Part shown: piece by piece, positions 1-8,394 of the stretch
Position numbering within the stretch: the stretch's first letter is position 1
Layout of the letters: the number at the start of each line of letters is the position of its first letter
NCBI RefSeq assembly: GCF_019218745.1
Contig: NZ_JAHUXA010000016.1
Span: 1-64,000 of the forward strand
Length of the DNA stretch: 64,000 bases
Direction of reading: 5' to 3'
DNA from: Enterobacter sp. ENT03
GTDB taxonomy: Bacteria > Pseudomonadota > Gammaproteobacteria > Enterobacterales > Enterobacteriaceae
Translations under genes and position numbers: made by a program
Notes under the pieces: model-generated
The model's input: the letters and a program-made list of their open reading frames with translations, nothing else
What the model was told of the DNA's origin: nothing
The model's database searches: none

Positions 1-79
1 CCGAACTCAGAAGTGAAACGCCGTAGCGCCGATGGTAGTGTGGGGTCTCCCCATGCGAGAGTAGGGAACTGCCAGGCAT
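1..79 (+). rRNA. rrf: 5S ribosomal RNA, 3' part
   Basis: The first 79 bases match the 3' two thirds of enterobacterial 5S rRNA (from about position 42 of 120), ending with the conserved closing-stem half GCCAGGCAT. The gene starts outside the window, so this is the end of an rrn operon lying upstream, in the position of rrnE in E. coli, where the operon also precedes metA. Confidence 0.97.
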
Positions 80-90
80 CAAACACGCGA

Positions 91-117
91 AAGGCCATCC
101 TCACGGATGGCCTTTTT
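91..117 (+). terminator. rrn operon terminator
   Basis: A 10-bp stem, AAGGCCATCC pairing with GGATGGCCTT around a TCAC loop, is followed by a T run. It lies 11 bases after the 5S end, the expected place for the rrn terminator. Confidence 0.9.
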
Positions 118-307
118 GCGTTGTGCTTTGAGATATTCCTGAACGCTGTTGTCCACGCGACTAACCACATTCCTTACCTGAGAAAGAAAAAATTGTGGAA
201 TTGTGGAGTAATCATTAGTTAAAAGAAATGTGAAATGAAGGCGCTCAGAGTCTGAACTCAGTGCGCCCCTCAGGGGCGTTATCAATGCCCCTTCTATTAA
301 GGGATTT

Positions 308-1162
308 TTACGCAGCAGAGTTCTGCTCACTATTTTGTGCTGACAAAAGTGAGTAGTTATAGTTTTCTGTAATAGTTTTTGATCGGCTGCGCTGAGTGGC
401 GGCGAGTCGCGCAGATAAGTCTTCAGCGCTTTTTTTCTCTTCTTTTAATTCTTTTAGTGTTTCATTTTCTTTGCCTACAGGAAGTGTCATTTTTAACTGG
501 TTAATTTCTCGCGTTATTTCCTGAATATCATTTTTACTGCTAATCAACATTGCTGATTCAAGATAAAACGTTGCCGCTGAGAGACGACGACTTTCTGGAT
601 TATGAACAACCAGATCAGCATCAATTAACCAGTATTTACCCTCGCTGTCTTTTTTCATATTACCCGGCTGCTCCGGATCATATATCATAAAACCTTTCTC
701 ATTGAGAAGTTGCTCAACGTATTCCTGATCATCCACATCTTCCCCGTTGATGAAAGTTGAAACGAGGACTTCTTTTTTATCCAGCGTTAATGCTGCGCGA
801 GCATGATTTTCGCCGTTGAATTCATTCAGATAACGAGCTGTACGCAAAGGGGAACTCCACAGGTCTGTATCGAAAGATATTTCATCATTAGGAACTTTGA
901 TCACGTAATCGCCATGCCGATAAGCGGAGCCATAGCCACCCGTGCCAATTTTCTTCAGTTGTTGCGTTATTTGACACATTGTTTTTATATTTACTTCCTG
1001 CTTTATAAAACCCTCAATATCAACGGGAGTATTCTTCACCCCCTGGCATCGTTGCAAGGGTGATGATGCCTTTTCGCAAAGAGAAGGGGGCGTAACAGGA
1101 CTTTCACCAGTAGTATTATCAATTTTGCAGGATTGACGGCTAAAGTTAGTTAAAATGGGCAT
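308..1162 (-). CDS. Kinase-like protein, candidate secreted effector
   Basis: A 284-residue protein with a minimal protein-kinase layout. A Ser/Thr/Pro-rich, probably disordered N-terminus (1-60) is followed by a glycine-rich loop GTGGYG (73-78), a VIK lysine (K89), a catalytic-loop-like YDPEQPGN (D162, N168) and a metal-site motif DAD (181-183) in place of DFG. Residues 210-258 look coiled-coil. There is no signal peptide or membrane segment. The AGG at the -10 to -8 position supports the start; Met62 is an alternative. Compact effector kinases (OspG, NleH, HopBF1 types) share this architecture and a flexible N-terminus, so a translocated effector is possible, but I cannot assign a family. 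The gene is AT-rich, stands alone between rrn and metA where E. coli has yjaAB, and looks acquired. Confidence 0.6.
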   Translation of the reverse strand: MPILTNFSRQSCKIDNTTGESPVTPPSLCEKASSPLQRCQGVKNTPVDIEGFIKQEVNIKTMCQITQQLKKIGTGGYGSAYRHGDYVIKVPNDEISFDTDLWSSPLRTARYLNEFNGENHARAALTLDKKEVLVSTFINGEDVDDQEYVEQLLNEKGFMIYDPEQPGNMKKDSEGKYWLIDADLVVHNPESRRLSAATFYLESAMLISSKNDIQEITREINQLKMTLPVGKENETLKELKEEKKSAEDLSARLAATQRSRSKTITENYNYSLLSAQNSEQNSAA

Positions 1163-1316
1163 GATTTACCTGACGTTACAGTGCAAAAAGGAGGCTAACG
1201 TAGCACTGTCATCACTGCCGTCATATAAATGACTTTTTAAACCAGTCTCTCGAAAATGAATTTGTCTCAAGCAGAATACCTGTTACTCGACAGTCAGCAA
1301 AAAAGAGGGTAACGTC

Positions 1317-1348
1317 AGCTGTCTGGATGTCTACACGTTTAAACGTAT
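1317..1348 (+). promoter_or_regulatory. MetJ operator (four met boxes) of metA
   Basis: Four tandem 8-mers, AGCTGTCT, GGATGTCT, ACACGTTT and AAACGTAT, each match the met box AGACGTCT at 6 of 8 positions. They lie 20 bases before metA, as in E. coli, where MetJ with S-adenosylmethionine represses. Confidence 0.8.
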
Positions 1349-1367
1349 GCAGTGAGGATATAAGGTT

Positions 1368-2297
1368 ATGCCGATTCGGGTACAGGACGAGCTACCAGCC
1401 GTCAATTTCTTACGTGATGAAAACGTCTTCGTCATGACGACATCCCGTGCAACAGGTCAGGAGATCCGCCCGCTGAAGGTGCTGATCCTCAATTTGATGC
1501 CGAAGAAAATCGAAACGGAAAACCAGTTTCTGCGCCTGCTCTCCAACTCCCCCTTGCAGGTCGATATTCAGCTGCTGCGCATTGATGCCCGCGAGTCACG
1601 CAATACGCCCACCGAGCATCTGAACAACTTTTACTGCAACTTCGATGAGATCTGTCACGATAACTTCGATGGCCTGATCGTCACCGGCGCGCCGCTGGGC
1701 CTGGTTGAATTTAACGATGTCGCCTACTGGCCGCAGATCAAACAGGTACTGGAGTGGGCCAAAGATCATGTCACCTCAACGCTGTTTGTCTGTTGGGCGG
1801 TACAGGCCGCCCTCAATATTCTCTATGGCATTCCGAAACAGACCCGCAAAGACAAACTTTCCGGTGTCTATGAACACCATCTTACCCAACCCCATGCGCT
1901 GCTGACCCGTGGTTTTGACGATGTCTTCCTGGCGCCGCACTCCCGCTTTGCCGATTTCCCGGCAGCGCTGATCCGGGATTACACCGATCTGGAGATCCTC
2001 GCCGAGACCGGTACCGGCGACGCCTATCTATTCGGCAGCAAAGACAAGCGTATCGCGTTTGTCACCGGCCACCCGGAATATGACGCTGACACGCTGGCCG
2101 GTGAGTATTTCCGCGACGTGGAAGCCGGGCTTAATCCTGATGTGCCGTACAACTACTTTCCGGGCAACGATCCGCAGAACGTGCCGCGCGCCAGCTGGCG
2201 CAGCCACGGCAATTTGCTGTTCACCAACTGGCTTAACTACTACGTCTACCAGATCACACCGTTCGATCTGCGCCATATGAACCCGACGCTGGATTAA
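1368..2297 (+). CDS. metA: Homoserine O-succinyltransferase
   Basis: Transfers succinyl from succinyl-CoA to L-homoserine, the first committed step of methionine synthesis, in the cytoplasm. At 309 residues it has the family length and begins [15 protein letters not shown] like E. coli MetA. The catalytic cysteine sits in [11 protein letters not shown] (about C142), and the HPEYDADTL stretch carries the histidine of the catalytic triad. An AAGG precedes the ATG by a short spacer. It is monocistronic: MetJ boxes are immediately upstream and a terminator downstream. Located next to the glyoxylate operon, as in E. coli. Confidence 0.98.
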   Translation: MPIRVQDELPAVNFLRDENVFVMTTSRATGQEIRPLKVLILNLMPKKIETENQFLRLLSNSPLQVDIQLLRIDARESRNTPTEHLNNFYCNFDEICHDNFDGLIVTGAPLGLVEFNDVAYWPQIKQVLEWAKDHVTSTLFVCWAVQAALNILYGIPKQTRKDKLSGVYEHHLTQPHALLTRGFDDVFLAPHSRFADFPAALIRDYTDLEILAETGTGDAYLFGSKDKRIAFVTGHPEYDADTLAGEYFRDVEAGLNPDVPYNYFPGNDPQNVPRASWRSHGNLLFTNWLNYYVYQITPFDLRHMNPTLD

Positions 2298-2311
2298 GCG
2301 TTTCAGCCTCT

Positions 2312-2338
2312 AAAAGCACCTGCGGGTGCTTTTTTTAT
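2312..2338 (+). terminator. metA terminator
   Basis: AAAAGCACC pairs with GGGTGCTTTT around a short loop, followed by a run of T, 14 bases after the metA stop. Confidence 0.9.
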
Positions 2339-2416
2339 TTCTGAAAAACACTTCACATCCCGATCAAATTTTAATCCTTTTGTTATCAATTGGTTAATTC
2401 ATTAATAATTAAAAAA

Positions 2417-2451
2417 TGGAAATTGTTTTTGATTTTGTATTTTCGTTGAGT
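2417..2451 (+). promoter_or_regulatory. IclR operator of aceBAK
   Basis: The stretch beginning TGGAAATTGTTTTTGATTTT is almost the same as the IclR footprint upstream of E. coli aceB (recalled). IclR binding here represses aceBAK. The reading frame that opens with an ATG inside this operator is not the aceB start. Confidence 0.75.
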
Positions 2452-2538
2452 AATCTTAAACGTGCTGAACGAAAACTGCACAGTCTGAATTTCATCAACG
2501 ATGAGGATCCTTCTGGATCAACAACGAGGAGCCATGGC

Positions 2539-4140
2539 ATGACACAACAGGCAACCACTACCGAAGAACTGTCCTTCAGCCAGCCCTATGGCGAGCAGGA
2601 AACACAGATCCTGACGCCCGATGCGGTGGAATTTCTTAGTGAACTGGTGACGCGCTTTACACCCAAACGTAACGCCTTACTGGCCGCACGCCTGCAACAG
2701 CAGCAGAAAATTGATCACGGCACACTGCCTGATTTTATTTCGGAAACAGCTTCCATTCGTGAAGGTGACTGGACAATTCGCGGCATCCCGGCAGATCTAC
2801 GCAACAGACGCGTCGAGATCACCGGGCCGGTTGAACGCAAAATGGTGATTAACGCCCTCAACGCCAATGTGAACGTCTTCATGGCCGACTTTGAGGATTC
2901 GCTGGCCCCGAACTGGCAAAAAGTGATCGAAGGCCAGATCAACCTGCGCGACGCGGTTAACGGCACCATCAGCTACACCAACGAAAGCGGTAAAATCTAT
3001 CAGCTTAAGCCTGACCCGGCCGTGCTGTTTTGCCGTGTGCGCGGCCTGCATTTGCCGGAAAAACACGTCACCTGGCGCGGCGAGCCGATCCCCGGCAGCC
3101 TGTTCGATTTCGCGCTCTACTTCTTCCATAACCATAAAAACCTGCTCGCTAAAGGCAGCGGCCCCTATTTCTATCTGCCGAAAACCCAGGCCTGGCAGGA
3201 AGCCGCATGGTGGAGCGAGGTGTTCAGCTATACCGAAGATCGCTTCAACCTGCCGCGCGGCACCATTAAAGCCACGCTGCTGATTGAAACGCTGCCCGCG
3301 GTTTTCCAGATGGACGAGATCCTGCACGCGCTGCGTGACCATATTGTCGGCCTCAACTGTGGCCGCTGGGATTACATCTTCAGCTATATCAAAACGCTGA
3401 AGAATTATCCCGATCGCGTGCTGCCGGATCGCCAGCAGGTAACAATGGATAAGCCATTTCTCAATGCCTACTCGCGGCTGCTGATCAAGACCTGTCACCG
3501 TCGCGGTGCGTTTGCTATGGGTGGCATGGCCGCGTTCATTCCAAGTAAAGATCGCGAACGCAACGAGTGGGTGCTGAACAAGGTCAAAGCCGACAAAGAG
3601 CTGGAAGCCAAAAACGGGCACGACGGCACCTGGATTGCGCATCCCGGTCTGGCAGATACGGTGATGGACATCTTTAACCGCGCACTCGGCGATAACCCCA
3701 ACCAGTTACAGGTGACCCGCGCCGAAGACCCGCCAGTCACCGCCGCTGAACTGCTTGCCCCCTGTGACGGTGAGCGTACCGAAGAGGGCATGCGCGCCAA
3801 CATTCGCGTGGCGGTGCAGTACATCGAAGCCTGGATATCCGGCAACGGCTGCGTGCCAATTTATGGCCTGATGGAAGACGCCGCGACGGCAGAAATATCG
3901 CGCACCTCAATCTGGCAATGGATCCATCACGAAAAAACGCTCAATGACGGCACGCCGGTAACCAAAGCATTGTTCCGCCGCATGCTGGCCGAAGAGATGC
4001 AGGTGATCCAGGAGGAACTGGGTGAACACCGGTTCAGCAGTGGACGCTTCAGCGATGCCGCGCGCCTGATGGAGCAAATCACCACGTCCGATGAGCTGAT
4101 CGACTTCCTGACCCTGCCGGGTTACCGCCTGCTGGCGTGA
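2539..4140 (+). CDS. aceB: Malate synthase A
   Basis: Condenses acetyl-CoA with glyoxylate to malate, the second step of the glyoxylate bypass. The 533 residues equal the E. coli AceB length, and the family signature RDHIVGLNCGRWDYIF is intact. The frame is open from 2416, but the ATG at 2539 is chosen because GAGGAG lies 7 bases before it, the resulting N-terminus (MTQQATTTEELSF) matches E. coli, and the upstream ATG lies in the IclR operator. First gene of aceBAK, 30 bases before aceA. Confidence 0.97.
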   Translation: MTQQATTTEELSFSQPYGEQETQILTPDAVEFLSELVTRFTPKRNALLAARLQQQQKIDHGTLPDFISETASIREGDWTIRGIPADLRNRRVEITGPVERKMVINALNANVNVFMADFEDSLAPNWQKVIEGQINLRDAVNGTISYTNESGKIYQLKPDPAVLFCRVRGLHLPEKHVTWRGEPIPGSLFDFALYFFHNHKNLLAKGSGPYFYLPKTQAWQEAAWWSEVFSYTEDRFNLPRGTIKATLLIETLPAVFQMDEILHALRDHIVGLNCGRWDYIFSYIKTLKNYPDRVLPDRQQVTMDKPFLNAYSRLLIKTCHRRGAFAMGGMAAFIPSKDRERNEWVLNKVKADKELEAKNGHDGTWIAHPGLADTVMDIFNRALGDNPNQLQVTRAEDPPVTAAELLAPCDGERTEEGMRANIRVAVQYIEAWISGNGCVPIYGLMEDAATAEISRTSIWQWIHHEKTLNDGTPVTKALFRRMLAEEMQVIQEELGEHRFSSGRFSDAARLMEQITTSDELIDFLTLPGYRLLA

Positions 4141-4170
4141 TCCCCCCATAATAAAAATGGAGCATCTGCG

Positions 4171-5475
4171 ATGAAAACCCGTACCCAACAAATCGAACAA
4201 CTACAACAAGAATGGACTGACCCGCGCTGGGAGGGCATCCGTCGCCCGTACAGCGCCGATGAAGTGGTGAAGCTGCGCGGCTCGGTTAACCCCGAATGCA
4301 CGTTGGCTCAACTGGGGGCCGCCAGAATGTGGCGCCTGCTGCACGGCGAGTCGAAAAAAGGCTATATCAACAGCCTGGGTGCGCTGACCGGTGGTCAGGC
4401 CCTGCAACAGGCGAAAGCCGGTATCGAAGCGATTTATCTCTCCGGCTGGCAGGTGGCTGCCGATGCCAACCTCGCCTCCAGCATGTATCCGGATCAGTCA
4501 CTCTATCCGGCGAACTCCGTGCCGGCGGTGGTGGATCGGATCAACAATACCTTCCGTCGCGCGGATCAGATCCAGTGGGCGGCGGGTATTGAGCCGGGGG
4601 ATCCGCGCTATGTGGATTACTTCCTGCCGATCGTGGGGGATGCCGAAGCCGGTTTCGGCGGCGTACTTAACGCTTTCGAACTGATGAAATCGATGATTGC
4701 TGCCGGTGCCGCCGCCGTGCATTTTGAAGATCAACTCGCCTCGGTGAAAAAATGCGGGCATATGGGCGGCAAAGTGCTGGTGCCGACGCAGGAGGCGATT
4801 CAGAAACTGGTAGCGGCGCGTCTGGCGGCTGACGTGATGGGCGTCCCGACGCTGCTCATCGCCCGTACCGATGCTGACGCGGCCGATCTCATCACCTCCG
4901 ACTGCGATGAATACGACCGGGAATTTATTACCGGTGAACGCACCAGCGAAGGCTTCTACCGTACCCGGGCGGGCATTGAGCAGGCGATCAGCCGTGGCCT
5001 TGCCTATGCGCCTTATGCCGATCTGGTGTGGTGCGAAACCTCGAAACCGGATCTGGAGCAGGCGAAGCGTTTTGCCGACGCCATTCATGCCCGCTTCCCC
5101 GGCAAGCTGCTGGCCTATAACTGCTCGCCGTCCTTCAACTGGCAGAAAAACCTCAACGACACCACCATCGCCAGCTTCCAGCAACAACTGGCGGAAATGG
5201 GCTACAAATACCAGTTCATCACCCTCGCCGGGATCCACAGCATGTGGTTCAACATGTTCGACCTGGCCCACGCCTACGCACAGGGTGAGGGCATGAAGCA
5301 TTATGTTGAAAAGGTCCAGCAACCAGAATTCGCCGCCGCGAAAGAGGGTTACACCTTTGTGTCCCACCAGCAGGAGGTGGGCACCGGTTACTTTGATAAG
5401 GTGACGACCATTATTCAGGGCGGCGCATCTTCCGTCACCGCGCTGACCGGTTCCACAGAAGAACAGCAGTTCTGA
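4171..5475 (+). CDS. aceA: Isocitrate lyase
   Basis: Cleaves isocitrate to succinate and glyoxylate, bypassing the decarboxylating steps of the TCA cycle during growth on acetate or fatty acids. The 434 residues equal the E. coli length. The catalytic KKCGHMGGK motif, with the nucleophilic cysteine, is present, as is the metal-binding acidic region around residue 150 ([10 protein letters not shown]). A GGAG ribosome site precedes the ATG. Second gene of aceBAK; the REP pair that follows separates it from aceK and probably lowers aceK expression. Confidence 0.98.
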   Translation: MKTRTQQIEQLQQEWTDPRWEGIRRPYSADEVVKLRGSVNPECTLAQLGAARMWRLLHGESKKGYINSLGALTGGQALQQAKAGIEAIYLSGWQVAADANLASSMYPDQSLYPANSVPAVVDRINNTFRRADQIQWAAGIEPGDPRYVDYFLPIVGDAEAGFGGVLNAFELMKSMIAAGAAAVHFEDQLASVKKCGHMGGKVLVPTQEAIQKLVAARLAADVMGVPTLLIARTDADAADLITSDCDEYDREFITGERTSEGFYRTRAGIEQAISRGLAYAPYADLVWCETSKPDLEQAKRFADAIHARFPGKLLAYNCSPSFNWQKNLNDTTIASFQQQLAEMGYKYQFITLAGIHSMWFNMFDLAHAYAQGEGMKHYVEKVQQPEFAAAKEGYTFVSHQQEVGTGYFDKVTTIIQGGASSVTALTGSTEEQQF

Positions 5476-5481
5476 CGTGCT

Positions 5482-5560
5482 GTTGCCCGGTGGCGCGAGG
5501 CGTACCGGGCCTACGGATCCTGTCGTTATGTAGGCCGGATAAGCGAAGCGCCATCCGGCA
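5482..5560. repeat. REP pair (BIME) between aceA and aceK
   Basis: Two REP units in opposite orientation (5482-5513 and 5531-5560), recognisable by the GCCGGATAAGCG...GCCATCCGGC core and its mirror. An element in the same gap is known in E. coli and is thought to stabilise the upstream aceBA message. Confidence 0.88.
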
Positions 5561-5586
5561 ACCCCTATTTAGAACGAGGGCAAAAG

Positions 5587-7320
5587 ATGTCCCGTGACCT
5601 GGAACTGTTAATCGCCCAAACCATTCTCCAGGGCTTTGACGCGCAATATGGGCGCTTCCTGGAAGTGACCTCCGGCGCACAGCAGCGTTTTGAGCAGGCG
5701 GACTGGCACGCCGTGCAGCAGGCGATGAAAAACCGTATCCATCTCTACGATCACCACGTTGGCCTGGTGGTCGAGCAGTTGCGCTGTATTACGGATAACC
5801 AGACCCTCACCGCCGGATTTCTGCTGCGTGTTAAAGCGCAATACACCGCGTTACTGCCCGATTACCCGCGCTTTGAAATCGCGGAAAGCTTCTTTAACTC
5901 CGTCTACTGCCGTCTGTTCAGTCACCGCCAGCTGACACCCGAACGCTTGTTCGTGTTCAGCTCGCAGCCTGCGCAGCGCCTGCACGTCACGCCGCGCCCA
6001 CTGGCAAAAGATTTTACGCCACACCATGGCTGGCACGCGCTCCTCCATAACGTGCTGGAGGATTTACCCCTGCGCCTGCCGTGGCAAAACCAGGCGCGTG
6101 ATGTGGGCTATATCGTGGCGCATCTGCTGGAAAATCTTGGTGAAGATCGATTAGGGCAGGCGCGTTTGCAGGTGGCTAACGAGCTTTTCTATCGCAACAA
6201 AGCCGCGTGGCTGGTGGGAAAGCTGATCCTGCCTGACGCCACCGTGCCGTTTTTACTGCCGATCCACCGCTCCGATGACCACCGGCTGTTCGTCGATACC
6301 TGCCTGACCACCAGCGCCGAAGCCAGTATCGTCTTTGGCTTTGCCCGCTCGTACTTTATGGTTTACGCTCCCTTTCCCGGCGCGCTGGTGGAATGGCTGC
6401 GGGAGATCCTGCCCGGCAAAACTACCGCCGAGCTGTATATGGCCATCGGCTGCCAGAAGCACGGTAAAACCGAAAGCTACCGGGAATATCTGCACTATAT
6501 TGCCGACAGCGATGAGCAATTTGTTGAAGCGCCCGGCATTCGCGGCATGGTGATGCTGGTGTTTACCCTGCCAGGATTCGACCGGGTGTTTAAGGTCATT
6601 AAAGATCGCTTTGCGCCGCAGAAAGAGATGGATGCTGCCCACGTGCGCGCCTGCTACCAGCTGGTAAAGGAGCACGATCGCGTCGGGCGCATGGCCGACA
6701 CCCAGGAGTTTGAAAATTTTGTGCTGGAGAAGCGGCGAATCGATCCGGCGCTGATGGCGCTGCTGATGCAGGAAGCGCCGGGCAAAATCACCGACCTGGG
6801 CGATAACATCGCCATCAGCCATCTCTATATCGAACGGCGCATGGTGCCGCTGAACCTGTGGCTGGAGCAGGTTGATGGCCAGGCGCTGCACGACGCCATC
6901 GAAGAGTACGGTAACGCCATCCGCCAGCTGGCCGCCGCCAATATTTTCCCCGGCGACATGCTGTTTAAAAACTTTGGTGTGACCCGTCACGGCCGGGTGG
7001 TGTTCTATGACTACGATGAAATTTGCTATATGACGGAGGTGAATTTCCGCGACATTCCACCCGCGCGTTATCCGGAAGATGAGATGAGCGCCGAGCCATG
7101 GTACAGCGTGTCGCCGGGCGATGTTTTCCCGGAAGAGTTCCGCCACTGGTTATGCGCCGATCCGCGTTGTCGGGTACTGTTTGAAGAGATGCACGCCGAT
7201 CTCTTTCGCGCCGAATACTGGCGCGGCCTGCAAAAACGTATCAGGGAGGGCTATGTGGAAGACGTGTATGCCTATCGCCGTCGCCAGCGTTTCAGTGTGA
7301 GATTTTCACAGACCGGGTAA
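5587..7320 (+). CDS. aceK: Isocitrate dehydrogenase kinase/phosphatase
   Basis: A bifunctional cytoplasmic enzyme that inactivates isocitrate dehydrogenase by phosphorylating a serine and reactivates it by dephosphorylation, setting flux between the TCA cycle and the bypass. The 577 residues span the family. The C-terminal kinase fold includes the ATP-binding region near [14 protein letters not shown] (about 335-350) and [17 protein letters not shown] with the metal-binding DYDE (about 475-478). GAGGG lies 5 bases before the ATG. Last gene of aceBAK, after a REP pair. Confidence 0.97.
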   Translation: MSRDLELLIAQTILQGFDAQYGRFLEVTSGAQQRFEQADWHAVQQAMKNRIHLYDHHVGLVVEQLRCITDNQTLTAGFLLRVKAQYTALLPDYPRFEIAESFFNSVYCRLFSHRQLTPERLFVFSSQPAQRLHVTPRPLAKDFTPHHGWHALLHNVLEDLPLRLPWQNQARDVGYIVAHLLENLGEDRLGQARLQVANELFYRNKAAWLVGKLILPDATVPFLLPIHRSDDHRLFVDTCLTTSAEASIVFGFARSYFMVYAPFPGALVEWLREILPGKTTAELYMAIGCQKHGKTESYREYLHYIADSDEQFVEAPGIRGMVMLVFTLPGFDRVFKVIKDRFAPQKEMDAAHVRACYQLVKEHDRVGRMADTQEFENFVLEKRRIDPALMALLMQEAPGKITDLGDNIAISHLYIERRMVPLNLWLEQVDGQALHDAIEEYGNAIRQLAAANIFPGDMLFKNFGVTRHGRVVFYDYDEICYMTEVNFRDIPPARYPEDEMSAEPWYSVSPGDVFPEEFRHWLCADPRCRVLFEEMHADLFRAEYWRGLQKRIREGYVEDVYAYRRRQRFSVRFSQTG

Positions 7321-7332
7321 GGCGCAGTATTT

Positions 7333-7364
7333 GTAGGCCGGTGTAAGCGAAGCGCCACCCGGCG
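7333..7364. repeat. REP element between aceK and iclR
   Basis: A single REP unit (GTAGGCCGGTGTAAGCG...GCCACCCGGC) in the 52 bases between the convergent ends of aceK and iclR. Confidence 0.85.
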
Positions 7365-7372
7365 CAATCCTG

Positions 7373-8200
7373 TTACTTTGTTCCACCGTACGCCAGCGTC
7401 ACTTCTTTCGCCGCTTTGATCACCAGCGCGCCCAGCTCCGTCACGCGGTCATCGGTAATGCGCGAAATCGGCCCGGAAATGGAAATCGCCGCAAACGGCT
7501 CGCGATGTTCATCGTAAATGCAGGCCGCCACACAGCGCAGACCCAGCGCGTGCTCTTCATCATCCAGCGAATAGCCGCGCTTGCGCGTCTGGGCCAGATC
7601 CTCTTTCAGGTGCAGCGGCGACACCAGCGTGGCGTGAGTGTAAGCATGCAGCCCCTGACGGTGTAGCAGCCCGGTGACCTGCTCCTCAGAAAGCTGCGCC
7701 AGAAAAGCTTTCCCCGCGCCGGAAGCATGCATCGGCAACTTGCCGCCAATCGGCGCTGACATGCGCATTAACTGCGTACACTGCACCTGATCGATAATAA
7801 TCGCCTGATGATCGCTCTGGTCGAGCACCGCCAGGTTCACCGTCTCGCCGGAGTCTTCCATCAGTTTGCGCAGGACAGGATGCACAATCGCCAGCAAATT
7901 ACGGCTTTGCAAAAAACTGCTGCCGACGACGAACGCATGTGCGCCCACCGACCAGTGTCCCAGATCGCCCACCTGACGGACAAAGCCCAGCTGCTGCATG
8001 GTGGTCAGCAAGCGGTGAGTAGTGGAATTCGGCAGGCCAGCCTGCTGCGCCAGCTCTGTCAGCGCCACGCTGCCGTGAGATTCAGCGATCCACTCCAGCA
8101 ACTTCAGGCCGCGCGTCAGCGACTGCACCTGACCGGTGGCTTGTTGAGCAGCGGCAGGGGCGGGTTTTCTTCCGCGTTTGGCGGGAACTGTGGCAACCAT
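7373..8200 (-). CDS. iclR: Transcriptional repressor IclR
   Basis: Represses aceBAK and its own gene; glyoxylate and pyruvate act as ligands. The 275 residues comprise an N-terminal winged helix (VALTELAQQAGLPNSTTHRLL, about 46-66) and the IclR effector-binding domain with the family motif SGPISRITDDR. The frame reaches an ATG at 8233, but the start at 8200 is preferred: GGAG lies 7 bases upstream, the N-terminus then matches E. coli IclR, and the distal ATG lies within the autoregulatory operator. Convergent with aceK and divergent from metH; E. coli arpA is absent here. Confidence 0.96.
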   Translation of the reverse strand: MVATVPAKRGRKPAPAAAQQATGQVQSLTRGLKLLEWIAESHGSVALTELAQQAGLPNSTTHRLLTTMQQLGFVRQVGDLGHWSVGAHAFVVGSSFLQSRNLLAIVHPVLRKLMEDSGETVNLAVLDQSDHQAIIIDQVQCTQLMRMSAPIGGKLPMHASGAGKAFLAQLSEEQVTGLLHRQGLHAYTHATLVSPLHLKEDLAQTRKRGYSLDDEEHALGLRCVAACIYDEHREPFAAISISGPISRITDDRVTELGALVIKAAKEVTLAYGGTK

Positions 8201-8223
8201 GGCAGACTCCGTTTTCTGTATCG

Positions 8224-8238
8224 TGGAAATCATTTTCG
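8224..8238. promoter_or_regulatory. IclR autoregulatory operator
   Basis: TGGAAATCATTTTCG matches the IclR palindrome TGGAAATNATTTCCA at most positions. It lies 24 bases upstream of the preferred iclR start and overlaps the alternative one. Confidence 0.6.
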
Positions 8239-8289
8239 TTTTATTTGATTATAATGCAACCATCCTCTTACTGATCGGATGAGTCCATA

Positions 8290-8308
8290 TGAACATGTCT
8301 CATGTTCA
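8290..8308. promoter_or_regulatory. MetR-type operator of metH
   Basis: TGAACATGTCTCATGTTCA is an inverted repeat with perfect 8-bp arms around TCT. Its first 13 bases fit the MetR box TGAANNWNNTTCA with one mismatch. MetR with homocysteine activates metH in E. coli and Salmonella from this region. Confidence 0.6.
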
Positions 8309-8394
8309 GCGCTGCTCCCTTTTCCGTCACAAGGGATTATGACAGTATGGACTGCTGGCCTTTCTGGCCTGGTTGAGCGTCGTCGGGAGCACTC

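Noticed and set aside
79-330. 83-residue minus-strand frame over the rrn terminator
   Set aside because: It crosses the terminator and overlaps the end of the kinase-like gene, with no ribosome site or family resemblance.
2416-2538. N-terminal extension of aceB
   Set aside because: The upstream ATG is part of the IclR operator and the added residues are not found in AceB.
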